A DNA stretch of 64,000 bases from Firmicutes bacterium HGW-Firmicutes-9 (GCA_002841395.1 PGZM01000002.1:318201-382200), one strand, 5' to 3'; shown: positions 9,301 through 18,000, counted from the first letter of the stretch. Notes: generated by a model not told the origin, from the letters alone. Numbers and translations: made by a program.

Positions 9301-10304
9301 GCGCCGATTTCGATGATTTCGCACTCTTCCGGCTTGAGTCCCGTCGTCTCCAAATCGAACACGACAAACGTTTGATCCATCGGGATGAGTTCCGATTCGC
9401 GCAGCAGATATCCTTCTACGCCGAAGATCGGTTTTACGCCTGCTTTCTTCGCGGCTTTTGCCGCGGCCGGGAATGCCTGAACCACGCCGTGGTCGGTGAT
9501 GGCAAGCGCCTTGTGACCGAATCGCTTCGCGGTTTCAAACGCCGCGCCGACCTCTGTGATGCCGTCCTGCATGGACATGCGCGTGTGTAGATGCAGCTCC
9601 ACGCGCTTAACTTCGCTCGGATCCTGCCGCAGCTCGCCGGGCACGATACAGATGCTGTTGGCGTAAAACATCAACTCGCCCGTCAGCTGCGATTCGCGGC
9701 AAACGCCCTGCGCAAGCACGCGATCCTTGTTCTTTTTCGCGTTCTCAAACTCCGACATGATGCAGGTTTTCTGCTCTTCATTGTCCAGCAACAACGAGCA
9801 ATAGATGCTGTCCGTTCCGTCCGTAATCGAAACATCCAGCGGAAAACTGATCGCATCTTTTCTGCGTTTATTCTTAAAGGAATTCCGCTCGTTGATATTG
9901 ACGACGGTTCCTTCGATGATGCACTTGTCTTTGCCGTTTTTGATTGACCTAATGGGTGTAGACTTACCGCTTGGTACAAAACCTCCAAATATAGAACGCT
10001 TGCCGGAAGGCGCCGTCGTCACACAGGACGTGTTCTGTTGCGTCTGAAACTGCGCCGCCTCCTGTTGTGACTCTAACTCTTCATAATATTCTTCGCTGAG
10101 CCACTCTACGCGCACACGCATGCCGCCGAGTCGTTCTTCCAACGAATCGGTCAATGTTTGCGTTAATTCGAATGAAGGCTCGCGTTTGCACCGAAAAAAG
10201 ACCGTCAGCATGTTTTGCTCACGGCTTAATACCACGTTTTCGAGCTGGATAGATTCATCCGTAATGCCGACGCGCGCGAGCGTCGCGAACAATTCCTCCT
10301 GCAA
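6315..10304 (-). CDS. polC: DNA polymerase III alpha subunit, PolC type
   Basis: PolC is the Gram-positive replicative polymerase with built-in proofreading. The 1329-residue protein has an OB-fold region (about 125-220), a PHP domain split around the exonuclease (VELHLHTRMS, 235-244), a DEDD exonuclease (DLETTG, 317-322), then polymerase palm and fingers with GSRGSVGSSF, a four-cysteine zinc site (CPNCKHS and CPVCGTR) and PDIDLNFSGE. It is somewhat shorter than the Bacillus protein (about 1437), mainly at the N-terminus. The start is TTG at 10304 with GGAGG ten bases upstream; no ATG is available. A second AGGAGG lies inside the first codons. It ends the ispG-polC end of the envelope/isoprenoid operon. 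Confidence 0.97.
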   Translation of the reverse strand: MQEELFATLARVGITDESIQLENVVLSREQNMLTVFFRCKREPSFELTQTLTDSLEERLGGMRVRVEWLSEEYYEELESQQEAAQFQTQQNTSCVTTAPSGKRSIFGGFVPSGKSTPIRSIKNGKDKCIIEGTVVNINERNSFKNKRRKDAISFPLDVSITDGTDSIYCSLLLDNEEQKTCIMSEFENAKKNKDRVLAQGVCRESQLTGELMFYANSICIVPGELRQDPSEVKRVELHLHTRMSMQDGITEVGAAFETAKRFGHKALAITDHGVVQAFPAAAKAAKKAGVKPIFGVEGYLLRESELIPMDQTFVVFDLETTGLKPEECEIIEIGAVKLKDGVIVDRFQTFVNDGVVIPTNITNLTGITTEMLQGAPNTREVLTQFHAFCEGACLVAHNAEFDMGFVRFHSARFNLSFNNQYADTLMLSRYLMHDLINHKLDTLCEVLGVTLESHHRATDDAAATGEIFLKLLDMIRALGLDLLPVRSDETKQERGKKRSATYHIIILAKTQAGMKNLYRLVSYAHLDHFHYNPIIPFSLLSLYREGLILGSACEAGELYRAILNEAGQERIEYLAKTYDFLEIQPRCNNAFLVRDNKATDERIIEINREIVELGDRLGIPVVATGDVHFLNPEDAIYREVILTKNGFDDAAFQAPLYFKTTTEMLEEFAYLGEETAMRVVADEPNRIADSCDLLKPFPDGTHAPTIEYAEDILRDMAVGKAHEIYGDPLPEVVQARLDRELKSIIGNGFASLYLMAQRLVHKSNSDGYLVGSRGSVGSSFVATMSGITEVNPLQPHYVCPNCKHSDFEIDRMQYFCGIDMPNKDCPVCGTRYNKMGFDIPFEVFLGFDGDKTPDIDLNFSGEYQPVAHKYVEEMFGRGHAFRAGTISGVAERTAFDYVRQYEEKTGKVLRKAERERIAQGCQDVKVTTGQHPGGIVIVPKEDDILDYTPIQYPADKSNKNTITTHFDFHAMDDRLVKLDILGHDDPTALRMLQDLTGLDPVAIPLDDPDTMRIYIASDSLKVDLSEIDCKVGTLGTPEFGTGFVRGVLDATQPTTMEELVRISGLTHGTDVWLGNAEPLVINKIAKLNEVICTRDDIMNYLILHGVDASSSFKIMESVRKGKGLKPEMEQKLLDNEIPAWYIDSCKKIKYMFPRGHAVAYTMMSFRVAYYKVHHPLEFYSVYFTVRADLFDVSLAAGGAERVLETIRELERAAAKMTDSEKGRTKDIVTILEVVYEMNMRGIELLPVDLYKSDAKQFLIEDGKIRPPFNAIPGLGTNAAVMMVENRKGKVFNTVEEFRAATKANSAVVAAMEKCGCFEGMEKTAQISLF

Positions 10305-10345
10305 TGCGCCAGATCCTCCGTTGCTCTTTGTTTCTTGTTTTTATT

Positions 10346-11401
10346 CTACTTCTGCTGCATGAGCAGCATCTCGTTTGCTCGTTCGATCAGCCGTTCTATG
10401 ACCTCATCCGCTGCGCCGTGATAGACCTGCTGACCTTTTTCAAAGAGAATCCCGTTGCCGTCGCCGAACGCAACGCCGATGTCCGCGTCCCGCGCTTCGC
10501 CGGGTCCGTTGACCGCGCAGCCCATGACAGCGATCTTCAGATAGCCTTTTTTATGCGGCAGACGCATGTTTACCGCCTCAACCATCTTCATCACGTCCAC
10601 GCGGGTTCTGCCGCATGTTGGGCAGCTGACGAGCTCGATATCATCCCGCAGCAGTCCGACAGCGCGGAGAATCTTCAGCCCCGTTTCGACCTCGTGAACG
10701 GGATCGTCCGTCAATGAAACGCGAATCGTATCGCCAATGCCATCAAGCAACAGCGCACCAATGCCCGCGGCAGACTTGATAATGCCGCTCGCGACGTCGC
10801 CTGTCTCCGTCACGCCAACGTGTAGCGGATAGTCCACGCGCTTGCTGACTGCGCGATAGGCGTCTACCGTATCCCGCACATTCGATGCCTTCAGCGAGAG
10901 AACAATATCTGTGAAACCTTCCCGCTCCAGAATTACAACATGCTTGAGCGCGCTTTCAATCATCGCCTCGGTGGTCGGGCCGCCGTATTTTTGCCGCAGT
11001 GCGGGTTCAATCGAGCCGGCATTTACGCCGATTCGAATGGGAGTGTGATGTGTCCTTGCGCAGTGTACAACCGCTTTGACACGAGATTCATCGCCGATGT
11101 TGCCGGGATTGAAGCGAAGCTTATCCGCGCCGTTTTCCATCGCGGCGATCGCGAGGCGATAGTCAAAGTGAATATCGGCAACAATCGGGATGCGGATGCG
11201 GCTTTTGATTTCACGAAGTGCCGTTGCGCACTTCAAATCATATACGGAAGAACGCACGATGTTGCAACCGGCTTCGGTGAGACGTTCAATCTGCGCAACC
11301 GTAGCCTCAACATCACGTGTGTCGGTATTCGTCATGGACTGCACCGAAACCGGAGCACCGCCGCCGATGGGAACCCCACCGACCAGAATTTGTTTCGTCA
11401 T
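10346..11401 (-). CDS. ispG: 4-hydroxy-3-methylbut-2-en-1-yl diphosphate synthase
   Basis: IspG (GcpE) is the Fe-S enzyme of the MEP isoprenoid pathway that converts the cyclic diphosphate to HMBPP. The 351-residue protein has the TIM-barrel N-terminus (SVQSMTNTDTRDVEATVAQI) and the three cluster cysteines C260 and C263 (SCPTCGRT) and C294 (MGCAVNGPGEA). Length is normal for the bacterial short form. A GAGGTAAG precedes the ATG by about 11 bases. Its place between rseP and polC, with dxr in the same operon, fits isoprenoid supply for undecaprenyl phosphate made by uppS. Confidence 0.96.
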   Translation of the reverse strand: MTKQILVGGVPIGGGAPVSVQSMTNTDTRDVEATVAQIERLTEAGCNIVRSSVYDLKCATALREIKSRIRIPIVADIHFDYRLAIAAMENGADKLRFNPGNIGDESRVKAVVHCARTHHTPIRIGVNAGSIEPALRQKYGGPTTEAMIESALKHVVILEREGFTDIVLSLKASNVRDTVDAYRAVSKRVDYPLHVGVTETGDVASGIIKSAAGIGALLLDGIGDTIRVSLTDDPVHEVETGLKILRAVGLLRDDIELVSCPTCGRTRVDVMKMVEAVNMRLPHKKGYLKIAVMGCAVNGPGEARDADIGVAFGDGNGILFEKGQQVYHGAADEVIERLIERANEMLLMQQK

Positions 11402-11436
11402 GATCTTTTTCTTACCTCAAAAGCATACAGCTTGCA

Positions 11437-12480
11437 TTACGATCCGCTGTAAACACCGTTGATAATATTGCCGGCATCGTTGATCGACAGGAAAATAAGC
11501 AATCCAAACAATAGAATCAAACCGATAAAATGAACCATCGCTTCTTTTTCCTGCGGAATCTGTTTGCCACGCACCGCTTCGATGATCATGAACACAAGCC
11601 TTCCGCCGTCCATTGCAGGGATCGGCAAAAGATTCATGATACCCAAGCTCGCGCTGATGAGCACAAGCAAGCGCATGACGTTCTCTCCGCCTGTGCGAAC
11701 TGCCTCACTGATCATGGCGATAATGGCGAGCGGTCCGCCAACATCCGCACTGGAAACTTCACCTTGCGCGGCTTTGCCGAAGAACTGGAATGTTTCCAGA
11801 AAAATTTCTCGAACATAATTGACGGATCGAAGCGCACTTTCTCCAACCGTGAACTGCATGCGCGCTGTTGTAAGCGTAACGCCAATGATGTTTTTACCTT
11901 GCTCCTCGTTATATACATTCTTGAGGATCAACGATTTTTCCGCGCCGTCACGAATGATATCAATCGAAATATCTTCGGTTGTCGCGGATTGAATCATACC
12001 CACCGTCTGAGAAAAAAATCTGACAGGTTTCCCATTGATATCGGTGATGATATCGCCCGGCAGCATGCCTGCGGCTTCTGCAGGTGAATTCTGATTGACC
12101 TCATAGATCGCCGGAATAAAATCGCCAAAAGCTGTCAGTGTTACAAACGAAAGTAAAACCGCAAAGACCAGGTTCGTCACAGGCCCTGCGAGCACGACGA
12201 TGATTCTCTTCCAAACCTTTTGTGCGTTAAAGCTTTTCTCGTTTACGACGTTTTCGTCCTCACCCTCAAAGCGGCACATGCCGCCGATGGGAAATGCACG
12301 CAGAGAGAACTCTGTTCCGCGCTTATCTTTCTTTTTAATCAGTTTTGGGCCCATGCCGATGGAGAATTCTAAAATCGAAAATCCAAGTGCGCGACCTGCA
12401 AAATAATGCCCCAGCTCGTGAATCATCACAAGCAGCGACAAGAGTACCAATGCTACAACTATATTGATGACCGTGCTCAA
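11437..12480 (-). CDS. rseP: RIP metalloprotease (site-2 protease family)
   Basis: This is an intramembrane zinc protease that cuts membrane-bound anti-sigma factors or signal-peptide remnants. The 347-residue protein has HELGH (21-25) in the first membrane helix, GPVTNL, a PDZ domain (about 120-200, SPAEAAGMLPGDII) and the second metal site NLLPIPAMDGG near the C-terminus, with four predicted helices. The chosen start is TTG at 12480, which overlaps the dxr stop as TTGA and gives the usual short N-terminus. An in-frame TTG at 12519 would add 13 charged residues that the family does not have. It is co-transcribed with dxr upstream and ispG downstream. Confidence 0.93.
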   Translation of the reverse strand: MSTVINIVVALVLLSLLVMIHELGHYFAGRALGFSILEFSIGMGPKLIKKKDKRGTEFSLRAFPIGGMCRFEGEDENVVNEKSFNAQKVWKRIIVVLAGPVTNLVFAVLLSFVTLTAFGDFIPAIYEVNQNSPAEAAGMLPGDIITDINGKPVRFFSQTVGMIQSATTEDISIDIIRDGAEKSLILKNVYNEEQGKNIIGVTLTTARMQFTVGESALRSVNYVREIFLETFQFFGKAAQGEVSSADVGGPLAIIAMISEAVRTGGENVMRLLVLISASLGIMNLLPIPAMDGGRLVFMIIEAVRGKQIPQEKEAMVHFIGLILLFGLLIFLSINDAGNIINGVYSGS

Positions 12481-13643
12481 TGCCGGTTCCGCCTTTCCTG
12501 ACTGATGCGCTCGATCCAAATATTTGCATCGTCTCGCGCCAGCCGATCCGCTTCTATGATCTCCTCCAGCGACAACAGCGCTTTCGGAACGTGATGATTC
12601 AAAGTATAGTCCACCACCCGCTCGATGTCCAGAAAGCCGATGCGTCCGCTACAAAATGCTTCCACAGCCGCCTCATTTGCGCCATTATACACAAGCGGTA
12701 ATGATAACCCTGCTTTGAGCGCGTCATACGCCATTTTGAGCGAATGAAATCGTGCCAAATCCGGCTTGTGGAACGTCAGCGGTTGTTCCAGATAGAGTGA
12801 CAAAGGCGTGCAGCTGGAGGCGATGCGATCCGGATACGTAATCGCATACTGAATCGGCAGGCGCATGTCGGGTTTACTCATGTTTGCCATGCAAGTTCCG
12901 TCGATATAGCTCACCATAGAATGTACGATTGACTGCGGGTGAATCAGAACCTCGATCTGTTCAGCAGGCAGGTCGAATAGATACGCGGCCTCGATGACTT
13001 CCAACCCCTTGTTAAAGAGGGTAGCCGAGTCGAGCGTGATCTTTTTGCCCATGTTCCAGGTCGGGTGTGCGAGCGCTTCTTCCGGAGTGACATTGGCAAG
13101 CTCTTCCCTGCTTTTTCGCCAAAATGGTCCACCGGATGCCGTCAGAATCAGCTTGTCAACTTCTGATTTTTTACCATTCTGAAGACATTGGAATATTGCG
13201 CTTTGTTCGCTGTCTACGGGTAAGATTTCGCCTTGATACTTGCGCAGCACATTGTCGATGAGGCTTTTGCCGCAGACGATGCTCTCTTTGTTTGCAAGCG
13301 CGACACGTTTGCCCGCCTTGAGCGAAGCCACGAGCGGAGACAGTGCAGCAAAGCCGCTGACGCCGTTCACGACCACATCCGCTTCCTGCATGCCGGCGAG
13401 ATGTTCGGTTGCGCCTGTTCCCATGATCGCCTCAACACCAGATGGAAGCAGCGACGCGTCAAACTCCGTTTCGCAAGCTACGACGCGTGGATGGTACGTA
13501 CTGACCTGTTCAAGCAATGTGTTGATATCGCGATTTGCCGCAACGCCAAAGAGCGTCATCTCTTCCGGATGGGAAGCGATGACGTCAAGAGATTGCCTGC
13601 CGATGGAGCCAGTGCAGCCAAGCACCGAGATTTGCTTCTTCAT
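12477..13643 (-). CDS. dxr: 1-deoxy-D-xylulose 5-phosphate reductoisomerase
   Basis: Dxr is the NADPH-dependent second enzyme of the MEP pathway. The 388-residue protein starts with the nucleotide-binding motif LGCTGSIGRQSLDV, contains ANKESIVCG, the metal-binding region VDSEQSAIFQCL, and SGGPFWRKSREEL. Length is normal. AGGTAG precedes the ATG by four to five bases. Its stop overlaps the TTG start of rseP as TTGA. It lies in the cdsA-dxr-rseP order typical of Firmicutes. Confidence 0.97.
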   Translation of the reverse strand: MKKQISVLGCTGSIGRQSLDVIASHPEEMTLFGVAANRDINTLLEQVSTYHPRVVACETEFDASLLPSGVEAIMGTGATEHLAGMQEADVVVNGVSGFAALSPLVASLKAGKRVALANKESIVCGKSLIDNVLRKYQGEILPVDSEQSAIFQCLQNGKKSEVDKLILTASGGPFWRKSREELANVTPEEALAHPTWNMGKKITLDSATLFNKGLEVIEAAYLFDLPAEQIEVLIHPQSIVHSMVSYIDGTCMANMSKPDMRLPIQYAITYPDRIASSCTPLSLYLEQPLTFHKPDLARFHSLKMAYDALKAGLSLPLVYNGANEAAVEAFCSGRIGFLDIERVVDYTLNHHVPKALLSLEEIIEADRLARDDANIWIERISQERRNRH

Positions 13644-13686
13644 AATCTACCTGATGCGGCAACCTTCAAAGATTGCCGCGCTGTCT

Positions 13687-14502
13687 TTAAAATGCCGCAA
13701 GTTTCTGCATGATCAAAAACACGCACAGCACAAGCGGAGTGCAAAACATGATGCTGTCAATGCGGTCTATGATGCCGCCGTGACCGGGAAATACGCTCGA
13801 AAAATCTTTCACACCTGCCCAACGTTTTAGAAGCGACGCGAACAAATCGCCAAACTGCGAAAACAAACCGCAGCCGAGCCCAAGCAGAATAAGCACTGTC
13901 ATGTTGATGTTTGCGCCCCAGAGACGCTGCAGATAAAACATACCAAATCCGAAGGCAGTGCCACCGATGAGCGCGAAGATCGCGCCCTCAACTGTCTTCT
14001 TCGGGCTGATGGTCGGACAGAGCTTATGCTTGCCGAGGAACGTACCGCCAAAGTAGGCAAACGTATCCGAGGCTTCAGGCGCCGCATATGCAATGCCCGC
14101 GGCGACAAGAGCGATGGGTCTGCCGAAGCTGAAGTAAACCAATGTCATACACATCAGAAACAGCGTTGGATAATTTAGAATGAACAACGACGGGATGATG
14201 TCGTTGGTTGTGTGCCTTTTCGTGAACAGGGACCAGATCATCGTTGTCATCACGGTTGCCATGTAAAAGATAAACATCGGCAGCAGCCCAAGATAGAAAT
14301 AGATAAACGGATAACCGACGGCAAACACATAGGCAGGGATCAAAATCGGATCATAGCTTTTCTTGCGGAACGTCTGTCCCATTTCGAAAATCGCCGCGAG
14401 AGAAAACAATGCAAGCACGCTCAACAGAAGAAAGCCGCCGAAGAATAGTACCACGATCAGCAGCAACACCAATATGATTCCGACGATGATTCGTGTCTTC
14501 AT
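13687..14502 (-). CDS. cdsA: Phosphatidate cytidylyltransferase
   Basis: CdsA makes CDP-diacylglycerol, the precursor of phospholipids, in the membrane. The 271-residue protein is almost entirely hydrophobic with about eight helices and ends with the family signature SLLKRWAGVKDFSSVFPGHG followed by GIIDRIDS. The gene overlaps the end of uppS by four bases (ATGA), so translation is coupled. Confidence 0.95.
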   Translation of the reverse strand: MKTRIIVGIILVLLLIVVLFFGGFLLLSVLALFSLAAIFEMGQTFRKKSYDPILIPAYVFAVGYPFIYFYLGLLPMFIFYMATVMTTMIWSLFTKRHTTNDIIPSLFILNYPTLFLMCMTLVYFSFGRPIALVAAGIAYAAPEASDTFAYFGGTFLGKHKLCPTISPKKTVEGAIFALIGGTAFGFGMFYLQRLWGANINMTVLILLGLGCGLFSQFGDLFASLLKRWAGVKDFSSVFPGHGGIIDRIDSIMFCTPLVLCVFLIMQKLAAF

Positions 14503-15251
14503 GCGTTCTCCTCCAATCCCCCGAATCGGCGGGAGCGGCTTTGATAGACGCGCAAGGCGGAAAGATACGCTTCATCCGTGAAGTCGGGCCAATACTCTTC
14601 CGGGAATAAGAACTCGGCATACGAAATCTGATACAGCAGGAAGTTTGATATGCGCTGTTCGCCGCTTGTGCGAATCACGAGATCGACTTCCGGTTGACCG
14701 GACGTATAGAAATAGCTTTCAAGCATCTCAGCCAAAATCTCGTCTTTCCCCTCGGCAACCACCTGCTTCATCGCAAGGTTTGCTGCTCGCAGAATCTCTG
14801 CGCGGCTGCCGTAATTAAGCGCGATGTTGAGATTGAGGCCAGTGTTTTGTTCCGTGCGTTTCATCGCACGCTCGATAACATTTCGAACGGTTGGCGCAAA
14901 TTCCTCATAAGCGCCGATGATGCGGATGCGCACATTGTTGGAGAACAGCTCGTCGATCTCTTTGGTGAAATACTCGATCAACAATGCCATCAGTGTGCCG
15001 ACTTCATCCGAAGGACGCTTCCAATTTTCGGTAGAAAACGCATACAGCGTCAGCGAAGTGATGCCAAGATCGGAAGACAGCCGGATGATGCCGCGTAGGC
15101 GGTCTACGCCGGCGCGATGTCCCGCGCTGCGCGAAAGCTTCTTCGCCTTTGCCCAGCGTCCGTTTCCGTCCATGATGACCGCGACGTGCTTCGGCAGCGC
15201 TTCTTTGACGAGGCCGAAAGCGCGGATCTCTTCTTCGCTGTATGTTGCCAT
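14499..15251 (-). CDS. uppS: Isoprenyl transferase (undecaprenyl diphosphate synthase)
   Basis: UppS extends farnesyl diphosphate with IPP to the C55 lipid carrier for cell-wall synthesis. The 250-residue protein has HVAVIMDGNGRWA (22-34), the substrate region FSTENWKRP and the C-terminal RTSGEQRISNFLLYQ with YWPDF. Length is normal. It uses isoprenoid units from the MEP genes of the same operon. A GGGGG lies just before the ATG, and a strong hairpin sits about 20 bases upstream. Confidence 0.97.
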   Translation of the reverse strand: MATYSEEEIRAFGLVKEALPKHVAVIMDGNGRWAKAKKLSRSAGHRAGVDRLRGIIRLSSDLGITSLTLYAFSTENWKRPSDEVGTLMALLIEYFTKEIDELFSNNVRIRIIGAYEEFAPTVRNVIERAMKRTEQNTGLNLNIALNYGSRAEILRAANLAMKQVVAEGKDEILAEMLESYFYTSGQPEVDLVIRTSGEQRISNFLLYQISYAEFLFPEEYWPDFTDEAYLSALRVYQSRSRRFGGLEENA

Positions 15252-15269
15252 AGTCCCCCGTTACAGATT

Positions 15270-15299
15270 GAGGTGCAGCGCGATAGCACCCTGCACCTC
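15270..15299. other. Strong hairpin in front of uppS
   Basis: GAGGTGCAG and CTGCACCTC form a perfect 9-base stem around a 12-base loop. There is no T-tract, so it is not a terminator. It may be an RNA processing or stability element in the operon. Confidence 0.6.
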
Positions 15300-15337
15300 T
15301 GTCTGATATCAATCTTCATTTTACGAGCGGAATCAAA

Positions 15338-15547
15338 TTACGAATTCTGCTCGGCAGGATCTGTTCGAAACACCGAATAGACGAGCATGACGTGCGAGCC
15401 ATCCGAGTGTGTTTGCCGGATCACACGCGCTTCCGACGCGTCGGGGACGCCCTTTTTCGAGCGAGCTTCCTCAGCCGAAACTATGAACCCCTCCGAAACG
15501 AGCAGCTCTTTCGCGCGCTCCAGTGGCAGGCCGATCACGCAGGTCAA
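15338..15547 (-). CDS. Small PASTA-like protein between frr and uppS
   Basis: This 69-residue protein starts with a TTG that overlaps the frr stop as TTGA; AAGGAG lies about 11 bases upstream inside frr. The sequence [19 protein letters not shown], followed by a polar stretch, ARVIRQ and VMLVYSV, resembles one PASTA repeat (strand, helix, three strands). It has no signal peptide or membrane helix, so it would be cytoplasmic, unlike PASTA domains of serine/threonine kinases. The tight coupling and protein-like pattern support it being real. Function unknown. Confidence 0.65.
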   Translation of the reverse strand: MTCVIGLPLERAKELLVSEGFIVSAEEARSKKGVPDASEARVIRQTHSDGSHVMLVYSVFRTDPAEQNS

Positions 15548-16101
15548 ACTGCGAGAATCTCCTTTTCCTTGGCGGCAAGTACGGTGTCGATTTCTTTGAT
15601 CAGCTCATCGGTGAGCTTTTGCACCTTGTCGTCAAGCGATTTGCGGTCGTCCTCGGTGATGAGTTTATCTTTTTCGTCTTTTTTAATCTGCTCGTTTGCA
15701 TCTCGGCGAATGGCGCGGATGGCAATCTTGCTCTCCTCGCCCTTTTTCTTGACGACCTTAACAAGCTCTTTTCTGCGTTCCTCAGTGAGTTCCGGGAACA
15801 TCAGACGAATCACTTTGCCGTCGTTGGAGGGATTGATGCCAAGGTCGGATTTCTGGATCGCTTTTTCAACCGCGGGGATCGCTTTGTTATCCCAAAGGGA
15901 GATGATCAGCATACGCGGTTCCGGCGTGGAGACGTTACCAAGCTGCTGAATCGGCGTCGGTGTTCCGTAATAGTCAACCAAAATGCGGTCGAGCAGCTGT
16001 GCATTTGCGCGGCCTGCGCGAAGCCCGCCGAGCTCCGTCTTGAGCACGGCAATGGTCTTGTGCATCCGATCTTTCGTGCTGTCTAAAATATCATTCGCCA
16101 T
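15544..16101 (-). CDS. frr: Ribosome recycling factor
   Basis: RRF works with EF-G to split the post-termination ribosome. The 185-residue protein has the full family pattern: [38 protein letters not shown], and [26 protein letters not shown] lies eight bases upstream of the ATG, and a promoter lies between it and pyrH. Confidence 0.98.
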   Translation of the reverse strand: MANDILDSTKDRMHKTIAVLKTELGGLRAGRANAQLLDRILVDYYGTPTPIQQLGNVSTPEPRMLIISLWDNKAIPAVEKAIQKSDLGINPSNDGKVIRLMFPELTEERRKELVKVVKKKGEESKIAIRAIRRDANEQIKKDEKDKLITEDDRKSLDDKVQKLTDELIKEIDTVLAAKEKEILAV

Positions 16102-16126
16102 GTTCCATTCCTCCTGTACGCTTCTT

Positions 16127-16156
16127 ATTCTACTATAGTTCGTATAGATGATTCAA
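16127..16156 (-). promoter_or_regulatory. Promoter in front of frr
   Basis: TTGAAT and TAGAAT are separated by 18 bases on the minus strand, about 25 bases before the frr start. It follows the pyrH terminator, so frr and the downstream envelope genes probably form a new transcript. Confidence 0.65.
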
Positions 16157-16186
16157 GCCCGATCTTATGCAAAGACTGTTGCAACC

Positions 16187-16240
16187 AAAAACGAAAACGC
16201 CTTGAACACGGAGGATTTCTCGCGTTTCAAGGCGTATTTT
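16187..16240. terminator. Terminator after pyrH
   Basis: ACGCCTTGAA (16197-16206) pairs with TTCAAGGCGT (16226-16235) around a 19-base loop. On the minus strand TTTTCGTTTTT follows. Confidence 0.75.
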
Positions 16241-16248
16241 TGTAATAA

Positions 16249-16941
16249 TTACTCGTGTTCTACGATATGCGTTCCGATCGAATCATCGTCGAAAATCATC
16301 TCAATCTGATCCAGCGCAAATGCACGAATCGGGATTCTTTGCTCTTTACAGAGTGTGATCGCCGTCAGATCCGTCGCGCGGAGGTTTTCCGCAACCACAC
16401 GGTCATAACTGATTCGGCTATAGCGAATCGCATTCGGGTCAACCTTCGGGTCTGCCGAATAGATTGCGTCGATGTTCTTCGCAAGAAGCAGCGCATCCGC
16501 ACCGATCTCCGCAGCTCGCAAGGCCGCCGCCGTGTCCGTCGAGAAAAACGGGCAGCCGCTGCCGCAGGCAAAGATCACAACCTTGCCGTCGGACAGCGCT
16601 TGTCTTGCGCTTCTTGCGGAAAACTTATCGCAGAAGCGATCCATATCCACAGCGGACTGCACCACGCAAGGCACACCGGCCTGCTCGAGCGCGTCCTGCA
16701 GCGCGAGCGAGTTGATCGCCGTTGCTAGCATTCCCATATGATCCGCGCGGTTTCGCTCCATGCCCTCTGCGCTTCTTCCGCGCATGATGTTTCCGCCACC
16801 CACGACGATACCGATCTGCACGCCCTTGTTACGGACGGCTTTGATCTTTTCGACGGTGCTGAGCACGGTTTCACGACTGATGACGGATTGTTCGGAGGAC
16901 AGGGCCTCCCCGCTGATTTTGAGCAATACGCGATGATACAT
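16249..16941 (-). CDS. pyrH: UMP kinase
   Basis: PyrH phosphorylates UMP to UDP. The 230-residue protein has LLKISGEAL at the N-terminus, GGGNIMRGR (48-56), and the DTAAALRAAEIGADALLLAK region with IYSADPKVDP. The usual GNPFFTT loop is GCPFFST here, a mild variant. AAAGG lies about 11 bases upstream of the ATG. It follows tsf, separated by a strong terminator. Confidence 0.96.
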   Translation of the reverse strand: MYHRVLLKISGEALSSEQSVISRETVLSTVEKIKAVRNKGVQIGIVVGGGNIMRGRSAEGMERNRADHMGMLATAINSLALQDALEQAGVPCVVQSAVDMDRFCDKFSARSARQALSDGKVVIFACGSGCPFFSTDTAAALRAAEIGADALLLAKNIDAIYSADPKVDPNAIRYSRISYDRVVAENLRATDLTAITLCKEQRIPIRAFALDQIEMIFDDDSIGTHIVEHE

Positions 16942-17010
16942 GGTACATTCGCCTTTCGATAGAATTTCAATATGATATATGTGTTATATCGCTATTTCGA
17001 ATTTTGCCTA

Positions 17011-17041
17011 AAAAAAGGAACACGTTGCCGTGTTCCTTTAT
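17011..17041 (-). terminator. Terminator after tsf
   Basis: AAAGGAACACG and CGTGTTCCTTT form a perfect 11-base stem with a 4-base loop, followed on the minus strand by a T-run. It ends the rpsB-tsf transcript. Confidence 0.92.
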
Positions 17042-17046
17042 GGCAC

Positions 17047-17970
17047 TTATGCTTTGGTTTGACTCATGACTTCTTCTGCAAAGTTATCTTCACGCTTTTG
17101 CAGTCCCTCACCCATTTCATAACGGGTGAAGCGCTTGACGATGATCTTTGCGCCGAGATCCTTGGAAGCTTTCTCCAGAACCTGCGTGATCGAAAGCGCG
17201 GTGTCCTTGACGAACAGCTGCTCGAGCAGGCAGATTTCCTTGTAGAACTTCTCAATGCGGCCCGCCAGCATCTTCTCGATGACAGCGGCGGGTTTCGGCT
17301 TTTCTTCGTTGAGCGCGATGTTGCGGTTGATTTCCTTCTCGTGCTCAAGCTCCGCTTCCGGCACTTCTTCACGGGTGAGGTAGGTCGGGCGCGCCGCTGC
17401 GATGTGCATCGCAATGTCGTGCGCAACGGCCTTAAGCTCCGCGCTGTCCTTTGCGCTTGCGGGCGCGTCAAGATCGACCAGAACACCAATGCGCCCACCC
17501 AGATGGATGTAGGTGTCTACAACGCCCTCATAGCGGGTGAAGCGGCGGATGCTGATCTTTTCGCCGATCTTAGCAACAAGCTCGTTGAGCGTATCGCTGA
17601 CTTTGAGACCCGGCGCGAAAATCGCTTCCTGCGCGAGCAGGGCGTCCACGTCCGCGGGGTTTTTCTTTCCGACCTGCTCTGCGAGCTTTTCGACATATGC
17701 GTGGAAATCGTCTGTCTTGCCGACGAAGTCGGTTTCGCAGTTGACTTCGATGATGACGCCAACGCCGCAATCGGTGCACAGATAGCTGCTCACGATGCCT
17801 TCCGCGGCAATGCGGCTGGCCTTTTTGGCGGCTGCTGCGAGGCCTTTCTCGCGCAGATAATCCTTGGCTTTTTCAAAATCGCCTTCGCACTCGGTGAGCG
17901 CTTTTTTGCAATCCATCATGCCGGCCTGCGTCAGTTCGCGCAGCGCCATTACGTCTTTTGCTGTAAACAT
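17047..17970 (-). CDS. tsf: Translation elongation factor Ts
   Basis: EF-Ts is the nucleotide exchange factor for EF-Tu. The 307-residue protein starts with the UBA-like [16 protein letters not shown] and contains the contact motif TDFVGKTD (80-87), followed by the two core repeats with [19 protein letters not shown]. Length is normal. It is the second gene of the rpsB-tsf operon. Confidence 0.98.
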   Translation of the reverse strand: MFTAKDVMALRELTQAGMMDCKKALTECEGDFEKAKDYLREKGLAAAAKKASRIAAEGIVSSYLCTDCGVGVIIEVNCETDFVGKTDDFHAYVEKLAEQVGKKNPADVDALLAQEAIFAPGLKVSDTLNELVAKIGEKISIRRFTRYEGVVDTYIHLGGRIGVLVDLDAPASAKDSAELKAVAHDIAMHIAAARPTYLTREEVPEAELEHEKEINRNIALNEEKPKPAAVIEKMLAGRIEKFYKEICLLEQLFVKDTALSITQVLEKASKDLGAKIIVKRFTRYEMGEGLQKREDNFAEEVMSQTKA

Positions 17971-18000
17971 GGTGTATATTCTCCTTCGCTGAAGCGTTCG

